The translations under genes and the position numbers were made by a program. A DNA stretch of 64,000 bases from Avena insularis (taxonomy: Eukaryota; Streptophyta; Magnoliopsida; Poales; Poaceae), in contig JAJUPC010000041.1 of NCBI GenBank assembly GCA_023614405.1, positions 372,001 through 436,000 on the forward strand, in the 5' to 3' direction. Positions 9,101-21,032 of the stretch are shown here, piece after piece (within the stretch, counting starts at the first letter, position 1; each line of letters starts with the position of its first letter). The notes under the pieces were generated by a model. It was given only the letters and a program-made list of their open reading frames with translations, was not told the origin of the DNA and did no database searches.

Positions 9101-12100
9101 CTGCGAGACTTCATCTCTGAATTTATCTCCGTCCCAGTGCTCCATATAGTGGAGCACGAATATTCCACACGAGTAACTAATCATAACAAATCTAAACTTG
9201 AATAACATTACTAAAACACCAAAAGAAATGACATTAGTTGAACGAGAAAGTCACGAATTATTTTGCTGTGGTGTATCGCAGCTTATGATCTCCCAATTGG
9301 AAACGTCAGCAAACTTATACTCCGTATATTTGTTAGCCACTATTATGTCTTTCGAAATTTGGTCTCTCTGAGAAACAGAGAAGTTCAGTGTAATGGTTCG
9401 AGTAACCTTATCATTGCTAAATATATAGAGAACAAACGTACCAGATTTTCGATATGTTTCTTAACCCTTCTAAATTCATACAGCGAGAGGAGCACTTGAA
9501 ATTGCTTCTTTGGTCTGTTCATGACGATAGTGCACCAGTGGTAATTGTTTATATTAAACGCAAAAAAGTCCTACCAAAAAGAGACAAGTGTTATCACGTT
9601 GCATAATCTGGTTTACACCCTGCATTTTCTTGTAAAAACAGTACTTACCTTATCATCAAGAAAATATTCTTCAATGCATCTGTCAGAGCATCCTGATATA
9701 TCAATCACAGCTGATGTATTTGTTTCCAAGGTTTTATTATGCTAGGATCTAATTTTTCTTCTTGGTGGAGTATCTATTAGAGCATTTGCCCTCCTTACAG
9801 GGCATAAGTGTCGGTCATCCCCTAATCGAAGAGCAAATTCTGCCATGTAAGCACCCATAACCTATATAAAGATTTAATAATGTGTGACAAACGATCCTTC
9901 TTGTGTGCATATAATAACAAAACCGTGGTACTTGTACTTACATTGCCACCTAGCCATAGACGTTCAAGGATCTCCTTAATGCGCTAGGCACTGACTGCAG
10001 TTTCGGCCTGATTTTTATAGACACTTTGACTCCTAAACTCTTTATTTCTATTTGCTGTTTCAACATACAATACTGCATCATCTATTTGTTGCGGTGTCAA
10101 TGCATTTAAACCGTCCAGGACTTCTTGCTCTTTGAAAAGACTTACAAGACAAAGAAACAATATTTCAGTATGTGCATGCAACTGTTTTAATCAAATACAC
10201 CCACAACCATGCAATTCAATGATGTTTCACTACCTTTTCTAACATCGCATTTTCCCCCTTTTTGTCCACCGATTTGCGCTTGCGCTTCTCGCCAACGGCT
10301 TCTCTCCTCTAACCATCAATAACATTCCGGAAAATGGTACTTAGGTTGTCAACCGAGCCAGATTCATTCGATGGAGTGTCTCCTACCTCAACTTTTTTCC
10401 TTGCCGCCCCTTTTTCCATGGAGCTATGAATTCTTCTAATGGAATCGGCTCTGGGTCCTGTGCAGGTGGTGAAGGTTCCCTACCATCAAAGATTATTGGT
10501 GACTCTTTGGTACTGCGGAATTTTGCTGGTGCAGTGTGGCAAGCATTAGCAACATTCATTTCCTTCTTGTTTGTGATGTCATCTGCTTTATCATCCTGTG
10601 CACTGTTAAAGGAGTCATTTTTTGAGGTGTCAAAACATTCCATGAAATGTATTGGTGTATATTCGGTGTTAGCAGATGCCATTCCTTCATCCTTCTTTAT
10701 CTTCTCCTCTACCTTCTCTTCATTGTCATTATCAGACATTTTATCTTTATTTGGTCTGTACATGACTCCTGTCGAGTTCATCATAATAAAAAGTTTCTCA
10801 AAAATTGAAAATGAATGAAACATCATGTCATGCTAAAAAAGAAAGCATTTGTTTTACTTAGAGTAGATGACACATAGGGTATATCACCTTAGCACAAAGT
10901 TCTGCAAGGACATCCATCTTTCTATCAAGGATTTCCTCAATGGTACTATCATTATGCTCTGTTATACACTTCATCATCTATTTCATCACGACTTATGTCT
11001 TTTGTATACGCACCGCGCTACTAGATGTTTAACCTCCATCTTTCTTCTTGTAGGCCCCTCTTCGTTTATTACCACATAAATTATCGGGTGTATTGATGAC
11101 CTCCTCTCTATGCTTCTGACTTATGTCGTCATCAATCTGCAAGATATGTGTACATAAACCAATTAATATTAACAAAAGTGAACCATTAGAAGAACAAAAA
11201 ATAAGCACGATATCACTTGTATTTACATACTTTCCCTAAAGCATGCCCCTTTAATTTTAACACGTCTCTTGCTAAATCGGCATTTTCCGTGCAGTTCCTC
11301 ATCAAAGGCCCCATAGACGTATACTTGGCACCTTCTGGGAGTATCTTCTCCCAGTACATATTCTTCAAATATCACAATAAAATTAGATTAAAACAAAGAT
11401 TGCATTATAGATAATTATATATCTAAGTTGAGAATGGAATTTACCTGTAACAAGATTATGTTGCCTTTCGTCCATTGGCTCATCTCATATGGGTTCCCTA
11501 CTTGTTTCAGACTAGCAATGAGGAATGTCCATATGTAATCATAGAAATTCAATTTGTTTTATGTGTCCCACGTCTTCTACTATTGCGTAGTAGTTTCTTG
11601 GGACAATCTTGAGGCTCTGTGGGGAAATAACTATACCAAGGAGAACCAGAACCACCTTATCGATAAAGTCGTCATATGCCACTTTATTCTTAATGATATC
11701 GGCAATTAGATCATCAATTACAAGATTACTAGTCTTATTGTTTATAAAATTGTTAGGTATACGGTCCATTGTTGCACCGCCTTCCTCGTAAAGTATGCCC
11801 GCTATATCCAATCCATCATTCTTTAAGCCATAGATGGACTCAACGTCCACTCCTTCAAGAGATATCCTATTATGATTTTCTCGTACAAGGATTTTTCCTG
11901 TCTTGGGATCAAAATTCACAACCATATATTTGATCACCAAACATCTCAGCTTCAATGATGGAATCTCTAGCATGCAATCCAAGTCAGTTTCTTTGATTAT
12001 TTTCGCATGTTGTGCGGGTGTGAAACTTTTCACAAAATTGCACCACTTCTCCACAGCACAACACATTTCTCTGAATGCGTCCATTCTGTTGAAAAATAAT

Positions 12101-12740
12101 AACATGTATTTAGGAGTAGTTGGCACCCAAAAAATAATACTATTCATAACACACATAGACAAAGATGGATAACAATAAGAATACGTTATACTACACCATG
12201 TCAGGTAAATGTATGGATGCCGCTAACTACCGATAAATCGAGACCTGGATTCTGGGCTTGTTCTATTTGCATGTGTAATATAAAAATGTTTACACAAATA
12301 TTTATTTTAAAAAATGTTTACACAGACATGCAATTATAAATAAAAAGAGTTTACACACATAGTTTGTCTGGAGTGCATGTGTTTACACACCTTTTATTGC
12401 ACACATATAAAAAAATATTACACATATTGTCTGGCCCAATAGGAAAATCAAACGTCTTTTTTAATCAAAATGGACTTTCCCTGCTTCATTAACAAAGCAT
12501 AATGTCTACAACATTCATTTTTAAACACCAAACAAGTTAAATTGCATCTCACACCGCATCTAGGCCTGATATGCGAAGTTTAACATATAACCAACACAAG
12601 AAAATTACAGTAGAGAATAACTGACAACATCCTTCCAAACGATTTCCCACCCTCAAACAAATCCCAACAACACTAATACCTCACGAAGAAGATCTGCTGA
12701 CGATTCTTCGACATAATGGCGACCATCTTTGAGCGGAAAA
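9101..12740 (-). pseudogene. Multi-exon Ulp1-like (peptidase C48) gene, decayed
   Basis: Minus-strand exons with GT/AG borders at about 12085-11445, 11362-11231, 11137-10888, 10832-10234, 10140-9942, 9861-9649, 9570-9442, 9367-9260 and 9178-9101; a short first exon may start near 12725. The N-terminal exons carry a long helical region (LRCLVIKYMVVNFDPKTGK) seen in grass Ulp1-type proteins, then an acidic linker. The protease part shows RCIEEYFLDDK, NNYHWCTIVMN with the catalytic His, VLLSL where the catalytic Asp (VLDSL) is expected, and SCGIFVLHYMEHWDG with the catalytic Cys. The family removes SUMO-like modifiers. Decay: frameshifts near 11555 and 10390, stops at about 9990 and 9745 and in exon 3, and loss of the Asp. 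These genes are often amplified with Mutator or CACTA elements in grasses; no TE ends were found here. Confidence 0.72.
12240..12440. repeat. Degenerate GTTTACACA-type repeats in a presumed intron
   Basis: The motif GTTTACAC or close variants occurs at about 12287, 12318, 12349 and 12379 in an AT-rich stretch between the possible first exon and the long exon of the Ulp1-like pseudogene. Spacing is close to 30 bases. It looks like an old short tandem repeat. Confidence 0.45.
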
Positions 12741-13575
12741 TCCAACGACTAAACAAACGGATCCATATGGATCGAGCTCTAATCGAAGTTCCGCTAAACA
12801 TGGAATTAGTAATACGGTATGATAAATCTATAGTGCATACAAAAATACCTGCAATGGTAGTGCATGTGCTGTGATGATGCCGCTCCTCAAAATGCAATAG
12901 TCTGCCCTCGATGTTTCTCTCACGTAGGGCAGGATGAAGAAATATTTCATATCTCGTCATTGGCAGCGATGGGCGGAGTCGAGGCGAACAAGGCAATCCC
13001 GAGATACTTGGTTTATGTCCCTTCTGATAAGATACTTGCCTTTTCGTGCGCACGTACAACGTGTGGGGTGTGGGGTGGGGTGGAAATCCTAGACTTACGC
13101 GATAAATTGTTATGGACCTATTTACGTAAAGACGTGGAGGTTTATGGCTGCTCCAAAATTGGTGCTCCTCCGTTATTTCTGGGCGTGCATCACCCCAATT
13201 CCTCACCACTTTAGTCCATAGGCAGAATTTTGTAGAAAGCATGAGCTTTCGCCAGTCCGTTTACCGGTCGACCTATCGGCTTTAGTCGGGCCATCGCCGA
13301 GTCTGTTTGTTTAATAGTTTTATGACTTTTGTTTATGAGAAAAAAATCAATATCATGCATCCTACCGTACTCGGGGCAGTTGTGCAATCAGGCAACCGTG
13401 TCTATGCTTCTAATGAGTAACTATGAGTGGCTAACTAGTGCCTGAGTGGGTCGACACGTGGCTTAGTGCATTGAAAGTTACTTAAGTAATCACGACAACG
13501 TTTGCTGTGAATATATTTGGAATTACAACGTTTCATAGTAACACGTAAGGAATATTTGAAGAGAATATTAAAAAT
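12741..13575. other. Upstream flank of the Ulp1-like pseudogene
   Basis: A 189-codon minus-strand frame (12673-13242) overlaps a 116-codon plus-strand frame (12864-13214). Neither has a recognisable domain, and the minus frame runs through the presumed leader and intron, so I do not call either a gene. A TGGGGTGTGGGGTGGGGTGG stretch lies near 13063-13082. From 13300 to 13575 I see no feature before the satellite resumes. Confidence 0.35.
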
Positions 13576-16236
13576 GTATAACACTTCTATGCCATGACAT
13601 GATGAGACACTTTGTGGTAGATGTGGGCCCTTACCAACATTCCACGGGCTATAGACCTATCTTGGTTGGCTAGAAAAACCATCATCAACTTGTAGTTGTG
13701 TGAATCAACACTTGGCCAATAAGAACCCACCTAGTTGATACATATAAGTATACGAGTGCTATGCCAAGCCATGATACACACTTGTGGCAAATGAAGATCC
13801 ATGCCAACATTGCATGGGATCTAGACCTCTCTTGGTTGGCTAGAAACACCATCATCAACTTAGTGGTTGTGTGAGTCAACACATGGACAACATGATCCTA
13901 CCTAGTTGCTGCATCTAAGTTTGAGAGTGTTGTGCATAGCCATCACACACACTTTGGAAGATGTGGGACAATGCCTCATGGGATCTAGAACTATATTAGA
14001 TGTCTAGAAACACCTTCATAAACTTGTGGTTGCATGAGTCATCACTTGGATAACATAATCCTACCTAGTTGATAGATCTAAGTATAACTCCCTTGGTTGC
14101 ATGAGTCATCACTTGGACAATCCCAAGACGTGTTGGGACACTGTGGCAAATATGGGCCCATGCCAACATTGCATGGGCTATAGACCTCCCTTGGTTGGCT
14201 AGAAACACCATCATCAACTTGTTCAGTCTGACTCAACACTTGGCAAGCATGATCCCACCCACTTGATATATCTAAGTATAAGAGTGATATGCCAAGCCAT
14301 GACACAAACTAGTGGCAGATGTGGGCCCATGCCAACATTGCATGGGATCTAGACCTATGTTATCTGTCTAGAAACACCTTCAACAACTTGTGGTGCTATG
14401 AGTCATCAGTTGGATAACATTGCTATGCTAAGACATGATGAGACACTTTGTGGCAAATGTGGGATCATGCCAACATTGCATGGACTATAAACCTCTCTTG
14501 GTTCGCTGGAAACACCATCATCAACTTAGTGGTTGTGTGAGTCAACACTTGGCCAACATGATCCCACCTAGTTGCTACATCTAAGTTTGAGAGTGCTATG
14601 CAAAGCCATGACACTCACTTGTGGTAGATGTGGGCCCATGCCAACATTGCATGGGCTATAGACCTCTCTTGGTTGTCTAGAAACACCATCATCAACTTGT
14701 GCTTATCTGAGTCAACACTTGGACAACATGATCCCACTTAGTTGTTATACATCTAAGATTGAGAGCGCTATGCAAAGACATGACACACATCTCTTGACCT
14801 TCATCAACTTGTAGTTGTATGAGTCAACACTTGGCCAACATCATCCTAACCACTTGATACATCTAAGTATAACACTTCTATGCCAATACATGATGAGACA
14901 CTTTGTGGCAAATGTGGGCCCATACAAACATTGCATGGGCTATAGAACTCTCACGGTTGGCTAGAAACTCCTTCATCAACTCGTGGTTGTCTGACACAAC
15001 ACTTGTTCAACACCACCCAGTTGATACATCTAAGTATAAGGGTGCTATGCCAAGCCATGACACAATTTAGTGGCAGATGTGGGCCCATGCCAATTGCATG
15101 GGATGTAGACCTATATTATCTGTCTAGAAACACCTTCAGCAACATGTGGTTGTATGAGTCATTACTTTGACAAAATGTTCCTACCAGGTTGATAGATCTA
15201 AGTATAAGACTTGTATGCCAAGATATGATGGGCCACTTTGCGGTAGATGTGGGCCGATGCCAACATTGCCTGGGCTATAGACTTCTCTTGGTTGGCTAGA
15301 AACACCATCATCAACTTTGTGGTTGTCTGAGTCAACACTTGACCAGCATGATCCCACCGAGTTGCTACATCTAAGTTTGAGAGTGCTATGCAAAGCCATA
15401 CACACACTTGTGGAAGATGTGGGCCCATGCCAACATTGCATGGGATCTAGACCTTTCTTAGCACCTTCATCAACTTGTGGTTGTATGAGTCATCACTTGG
15501 ACAACATGTTCCTACTAGGTTGATAGATCTAAGTGTAGGACTTGTATGCCAAGATATGATGGGCCACTTTGTGGTAGATGTGGGCCCATGCCAACATTGC
15601 ATGGGCTATAGACCTCTCTTGGTTGTCTAGAAACACCATCTTCAACTTAGTGGTTGTGTGAGTCAACACTTGGACAACATGATCCCACCTACTTGCTATA
15701 TCTAAGTTTGAGAGTGCTATGCATAGCCATCACACACAGTTGTGGAAGATGTGGGCCCATGCCTCATGGGATATAGACCTATATTAGATGTCTAGAAACA
15801 CCATCATCAACTTGTGGTTGCATGAGTCATCACTTGGACAACAAAATCCTACCTAGTTGATAGATCGAAGTATAACATTGCAATGCCAAGACATGATGGG
15901 ACATTGTGGGAAATATTGTCCCATGCCAACATTGTGTTGTCTATAGACCTCTCTTAGTTGGCTAGAAACACCATCATCAACTGGTTGTTGTCTGAATCAA
16001 CACTTGACAAACTAGTGGCAGATGTGGGCCATGCCAACATTGCATGGGATTTAGACCTATATCATCTGTCTACAAACACCTTCACCAACTTGTGGTTGTA
16101 TGAGTCATCAATTGGACAACATGTTCCTATCAGGTTTATAGATCTAAGTATAACATTGTTGTGCCAAGACATGATGAGACACTTTGTGGCAAATGTGGGA
16201 CCATGCCAACATTTCATGGACTATAAACCTCTCTTA
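13576..16236 (+). repeat. Satellite block 3 (left part of the main array)
   Basis: About fifteen monomers of 171-172 bp in mixed A/B order, several shortened (for example about 14090-14125 and 14790-14800). Type B units with TTAGTGGTTGTGTGAGTCAAC and GCTACATCTAAGTTTGAGAG recur, as in the 36-38 kb block. The block is cut at 16236 by the LTR element 16237-24988. It continues at 24989, so it is one array with the pieces at 24989-25102 and 35867-37873. Confidence 0.9.
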
Positions 16237-19200
16237 TGTAACACCCTGGAATCGGCCCTATGCAACTTTTAGCGATTTCCGCCAAACCCGCATAGAAACG
16301 ATTCAAAGATTCTCACCAGGCACTTGCGTGCGGGTGGAAATGAAGTAATATCATTACACAATAGTCCACAATGGAACCCACAGAAACATATATATACAAC
16401 AAAGATTCAATGAGTCAAGAATACATATATATATAATACAAAGATCCAAATCACCTTGAAAACAATACAACATCCGAGTACAAATAAGATGCAAATGGGG
16501 CTAAGAGCCCTGAAGAATAACCAATGGCGTCCATAACCTTGCCATGGCCAAGCCGGAAGGTTAACCCTTCTAACGATGTCGAAGTCATACCTGTCAAAAA
16601 AAAGGGTGCCAACAAAGGGCAAAGGAAAATGGGAGCGGTCAATACTGAGGCCAGTACATGGCAAGTCTAGAATTCCGTGGCTCTCGCCTACATTGGTATG
16701 GTGGACTGAAGCGGCAGCGAAGCATGCACTACACAACCAATAGAGACTTGATACAACTATCGACTATTAGAGAGGGATAAGAAAGACCTATTCAGAAACC
16801 ACCCTGATGCTAACACCAAACATACCCATCCTGGTATTTCCCCCTCGAAACCAAACGAGGAAGTCCCCCGAGGAACTCACACAACTGGAAGTTTTATTCA
16901 TTCCATTATAGTTGCAGCACTTACTAGTCAGATATAGATATCACGAGTCATCCTGATGTCATAAGAAGTGGGAAGTTTTAGTTAACCATTCCGTTGTAGT
17001 TGCAATACTTTCTAGTCAAATACAATTAGCAGGAGACATCCCAAAACCAGCAGTTGTTGGCACTTTTATTTACTCATTCCGTTGTGGTGAAACAGATTAC
17101 TAGACATATCAAAATCAAATTTATAGCACTACTTTAGTTATAGTTGTCTATGATCGAGATACTGCGCTCCAGGTCATCCATAACTGTGCACAAGGCCTTT
17201 AGAAAGATTTACCCTACATGGGTGCACAAATAGCAACACACGCATGATCAACCTCAGAAAACCAAATAAAAACCCAACGTGGCTTTCACGACAAAGAAAT
17301 CACAAGATCCATAAAATATTTCAGGGGGCCACCCGCGTAAGCTACCCGCAATGAAGTTGGCGGCTCCAAGATGGACCCAGGGTTTGCGACAACGACGGTA
17401 AATGACTGGGAACCCAAAAGTGTGACTAGTCTTGTCGATACAGCATAAACGTGGCGCGGGATCCTAAACAGTACAGGTGCTGCACGCATAATCATAAATA
17501 AAGAAGTAAAGCATGGCATAAGTATAGGATAGTAATAAAGCCCCAAACTAGTTTGTGGCCCCAAGAAATAAGAAATGAATCATGCTCTGGCTAAGGGGAT
17601 TCATGGTCCCACATGCGGATAATGCGATATTCAAGGAACACGTATCAAGTACTCGGGGCCTACGGGACACAAGTGGGCATTGAAGAACCAAATATTTGCT
17701 ATTCCCACCAATGCCTCTGCATTAGTTATATCTATTCCCAGCATTTTAATATGAAGTTGTAATTAAAGTCATGATCATCTCCAGCATTAAACATGTGCCA
17801 ACCTTCCAACAACGATGGAACAGCTGCGACACGAAGCAACACCCGAGCAAGCAACTATGACTCGCAAGACTGTCTATCTATCAAACAACAGGCAATAGGA
17901 TGTGTCCAAGGCAATATTGAGGCTGCAGGGAATACAAATTGTGCACCGAAACTAAAGCATCACAACAGGGATAGCAATAGATCAATAAGAGGAAGTAAAA
18001 ACTATAAACACAAAATAGGTAGAAAGGGGAAGATTGCTCGCCTGGGAAACACTGTCGAAGGTACATATCTGAAGAACTTGTCGATACTCGCATCAACTCA
18101 ATGGCCTAATCTATGAAGAAGAAAAGCACTAAAAGAAACACCGGATGCACTATTTAATACTATGGCAAAATATCGAGCATGATGGATGTATGATGCATGA
18201 CTTGGCAAAGGTGCGATGCAACTAGGAAATATTAAGTGGAACCAGGGTCTCGACAATTAATTAGAAGGTTCATGTTATTTAGATACCCCACAATTTAAAT
18301 GTCGACTTAACAAGGCAAAACATGGCATCGGTTTGCTACACAAATTTAAATAGAGCCAATTTAAGAATAGTATAGCCCACATATTGTCTCCATATTTAAT
18401 TGTTAGGTGAATTGGCATAATGCCCCAAACCACACAAAGATGATTGTAATCATGAACAATTTAAATGCAACAGGATGGATATCATATTATAAAATAGGGT
18501 CTCTAATAGGGGATCACATTAGGGGCGAAGGTATTTTGTTTCGGAGGGGTTTGGGTTCAGCAGAATGGGTCTTCGGATCCATGAGGAGAAGTTGGTGTTC
18601 GGCATCAACGAATCTAGGAGGAGGAAGAAAATCACCGAGGGTCGGTCTTCGACTCAGGGATAGGTCTTGCGTTCCGTGAGGAACATCTTGAGGTTCTAGC
18701 GTCAATGGGTCCGGCAGGAGTGGTCGGTGTCCCATGTCGATGACCTTTGGGCTGGTTTTGTTCTTCGATGGTGATCTCGAATTAGAACCGGTACAGTCTC
18801 CAGATGGCATGGATTCCAGTGTTGGTCAGCCTAGTGGGAAAACTTGGAATAACAACAACACCGTCACAAGCCAAAACATTGCACGAAGACGCTTCTCGGG
18901 GGATGAGGACGAATGCACGACCTTCTTGCCACTTGAATGAGCAGGGAGCGACCGCGTCTTGTAGAGGGGAGGCCCCGTCCACGAGCGGCGGCGGGTCGGT
19001 GCATGGGACAGGGATGCGGCAAAGTAAGGCAGGGCGAGCTCGGCCCGGGGCGATGAGGAGGCCTGGCCGGAGTCGAGCACGGAATAGAAGGGGCAGATGT
19101 AGGGCGACACGGACAGAGGCCAACGGCGGAACTCGGTGGTCGAGCACAGGGCCGAGGGGAGGAGAGGGAGAGGAAGGCGAGGTGGCCGACGGCGACCTTG

Positions 19201-20168
19201 GGGGCGCGCATGGCAGTGCTGGGGATCACGCGGGCCTCCGGCGGTGGCGCGCTCGCAGCCGTGCAAAAGGGATGGTGCCCATGGCCACTGGCAGCAGGGT
19301 AAAAGAGATGGCACTCGGGGTCGAGCTTGCACAGAGGGGCGGTAGAGGTTTAAGAAGAACAGGGGCATCTAATGGCGATAGAGGAGAGCTCGGGGGATGC
19401 GGCGTCTAGCGGCAGAGAGGACGGCTCGGGAAGAGGCCGATCGGAGGAGCTCCACGGTGGCATGGAGTACGACGATGGCTGGCGAGCTCGCAGAGGCCCG
19501 GCGGGAGGCGAGATCGAGTAGGGGAGAGGCGCTGGCAGCACAGAGAGTAAGGATGGAGGGATCATGGGCGCAGTTGGTATCCAGGTGATGTGGATCGAGA
19601 AAGAGAGGGGGGGGCGGGGTTGAGGAAGGTGGGGTCCAGGTTTGGGGTGGTTGAACCGCTAGGGCGAGCGTGTCGGTCTCGCGTGTAGGAGCGGGGCGAG
19701 CGACGTGACCGGGTCGGGCTCGCGTGCGGGTGGGGCAGTGGCTGGGTGGCGGCTATGTGAGGGTGATGAGGTAGGTGGTTAGGATTAGGATTAGGGTTGG
19801 TCCAGGTTAGGATTCTGAGAGATCTAGGGTTTGGTATAGCGAGGTTTTGGGCCGCCAGGTAGCAGGCGGCCTAGGCTACCTCTCCCGGTAAAATATTGTT
19901 TTATTTATTTTAAATTCTAAAAGTCTTTCGTTAATAGTTTGCAAATAAAATATCTAGGTAGTCCTGGAGTTTGACTTTGAAATAACAGAAGGGATATTTA
20001 GAAAACAACATAGGCTTTTAGGGAAATAGTTTTAGGCAAACATATGCATGATGACATGACGATGCTCAAATGCAATGTGGCATGATGACATGACCATGCA
20101 GTCATCGTGATACACAAAAGGAAAACAACATGCGATTTTCTAGTAGTGGTTTTATCCAGGGTGTTACA
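16237..20168 (-). repeat. 3' LTR of the coding-free element
   Basis: Direct repeat partner of 21033-24988. The ends form a 13-base inverted repeat, TGTAACACCCTGG / CCAGGGTGTTACA. The part from about 18540 to 19870 is GC-rich and produces long overlapping ORFs on both strands (up to 201 codons); the right LTR has similarly overlapping but different ones, and none is a gene. GATTAGGATTAGGGTTGG near 19788-19800 resembles telomere repeats but belongs to the LTR because it recurs in the other copy. Confidence 0.85.
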
Positions 20169-21032
20169 ATTCGACACCACTTACAATGGATCTCGCCTTT
20201 GAGATCCGCCTCATGGTACGGGGAAGAAGGTCGATGATCTGGGTCTGCTTGCTTAGTGTAGATCCTCGCGACACCACTAACAAAGATCCTGCTCCATCTT
20301 GAATTCGGTGACACCACCAACAAGGGTCCGTTGTTCACGTTCGTCAAGAAAACACTCCGGCGAAACAAATATGAAGGTAAAGGTCTCAAAAGATAAGGCC
20401 ACCTCTAACTTCTGTGAGAGGAGAGAATAAGTGCCATCTAATCCACCTCAATATATGAGAGCGAATAGAATGAGTAGTCGGCATGGGGGCCAATCCATCA
20501 CGCACCCAAACTATTACTCCGCACATGCAACAGAAAAGCATCACACCCATTCTCGGAATTCAGACTGAAGATCCCGACAAGCGAGGTTCGGAAACAAAGG
20601 AGTGATGCAGGCTCTTCATCGGATCTGATGTAGCTGATGATGATGTCATCATGTTGGAAAACACCGGAAGATACAAAGAAAGATTTTAGTGGATTTTGAT
20701 CCACTAAAAGGTACAATAGATGAAGGGTTCCTCAAATAGCACGAAGACCAGGTGTGGAAACACCATTGCAATAGGAAGGAATCAAAATCCTGAAGGTACG
20801 ACGAAAACCCGACCACGAGAAATCCTGGACTCGAAGTATGGTAAGAGAGCAGATTCAAAACACGCAAAGGTAAGAGGAGAATAGCATAGGGGTAAGGAGT
20901 AAAAGCAGACCTAATCATATCTATCCAACCGTTTTTCCAAATTAGTTTTGACACTCTACATCGGCCGTTAGCTAGGTTATCCTACGGGTTGGACCAATGG
21001 GGTATTGCAACTGCTGAGCTCTGATACCACTT
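20169..21032 (-). other. Interior of the coding-free LTR element
   Basis: 864 bases without a recognisable protein. Minus-strand frames of 72-101 codons overlap and show no gag, protease, integrase or RT motifs. Sequence next to the 3' LTR on the minus strand (AAGTGGTGTCGAAT) is not a good polypurine tract. Repeated GACACCAC(T/C)AACAA.GATCC words occur near 20270 and 20310. Replication would depend on proteins from another element. Confidence 0.7.
21018..21029 (-). promoter_or_regulatory. Primer-binding site for initiator tRNA-Met
   Basis: On the minus strand the sequence is TGGTATCAGAGC, the standard complement of the plant initiator methionine tRNA 3' end, three bases (AAG) inside the LTR end at 21033. 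It fixes the element's direction and makes 21033-24988 the 5' LTR. Confidence 0.88.

Noticed and set aside
12673..13242. 189-codon minus-strand ORF
   Set aside because: Runs through the presumed leader, first exon and intron of the Ulp1-like pseudogene; no recognisable domain; the plus strand is also open.
18804..19409. 201-codon plus-strand ORF and overlapping minus-strand ORFs in the GC-rich part of the coding-free element's LTR
   Set aside because: Open on several frames at once, no domain, and not preserved in the second LTR copy (23330-24650).
19786..19802. Telomere-like GGATTAGGATTAGGGTTGG
   Set aside because: Present at the same position in both LTRs (also near 24585-24603), so it is LTR sequence and not an interstitial telomere; unit differs from TTTAGGG.
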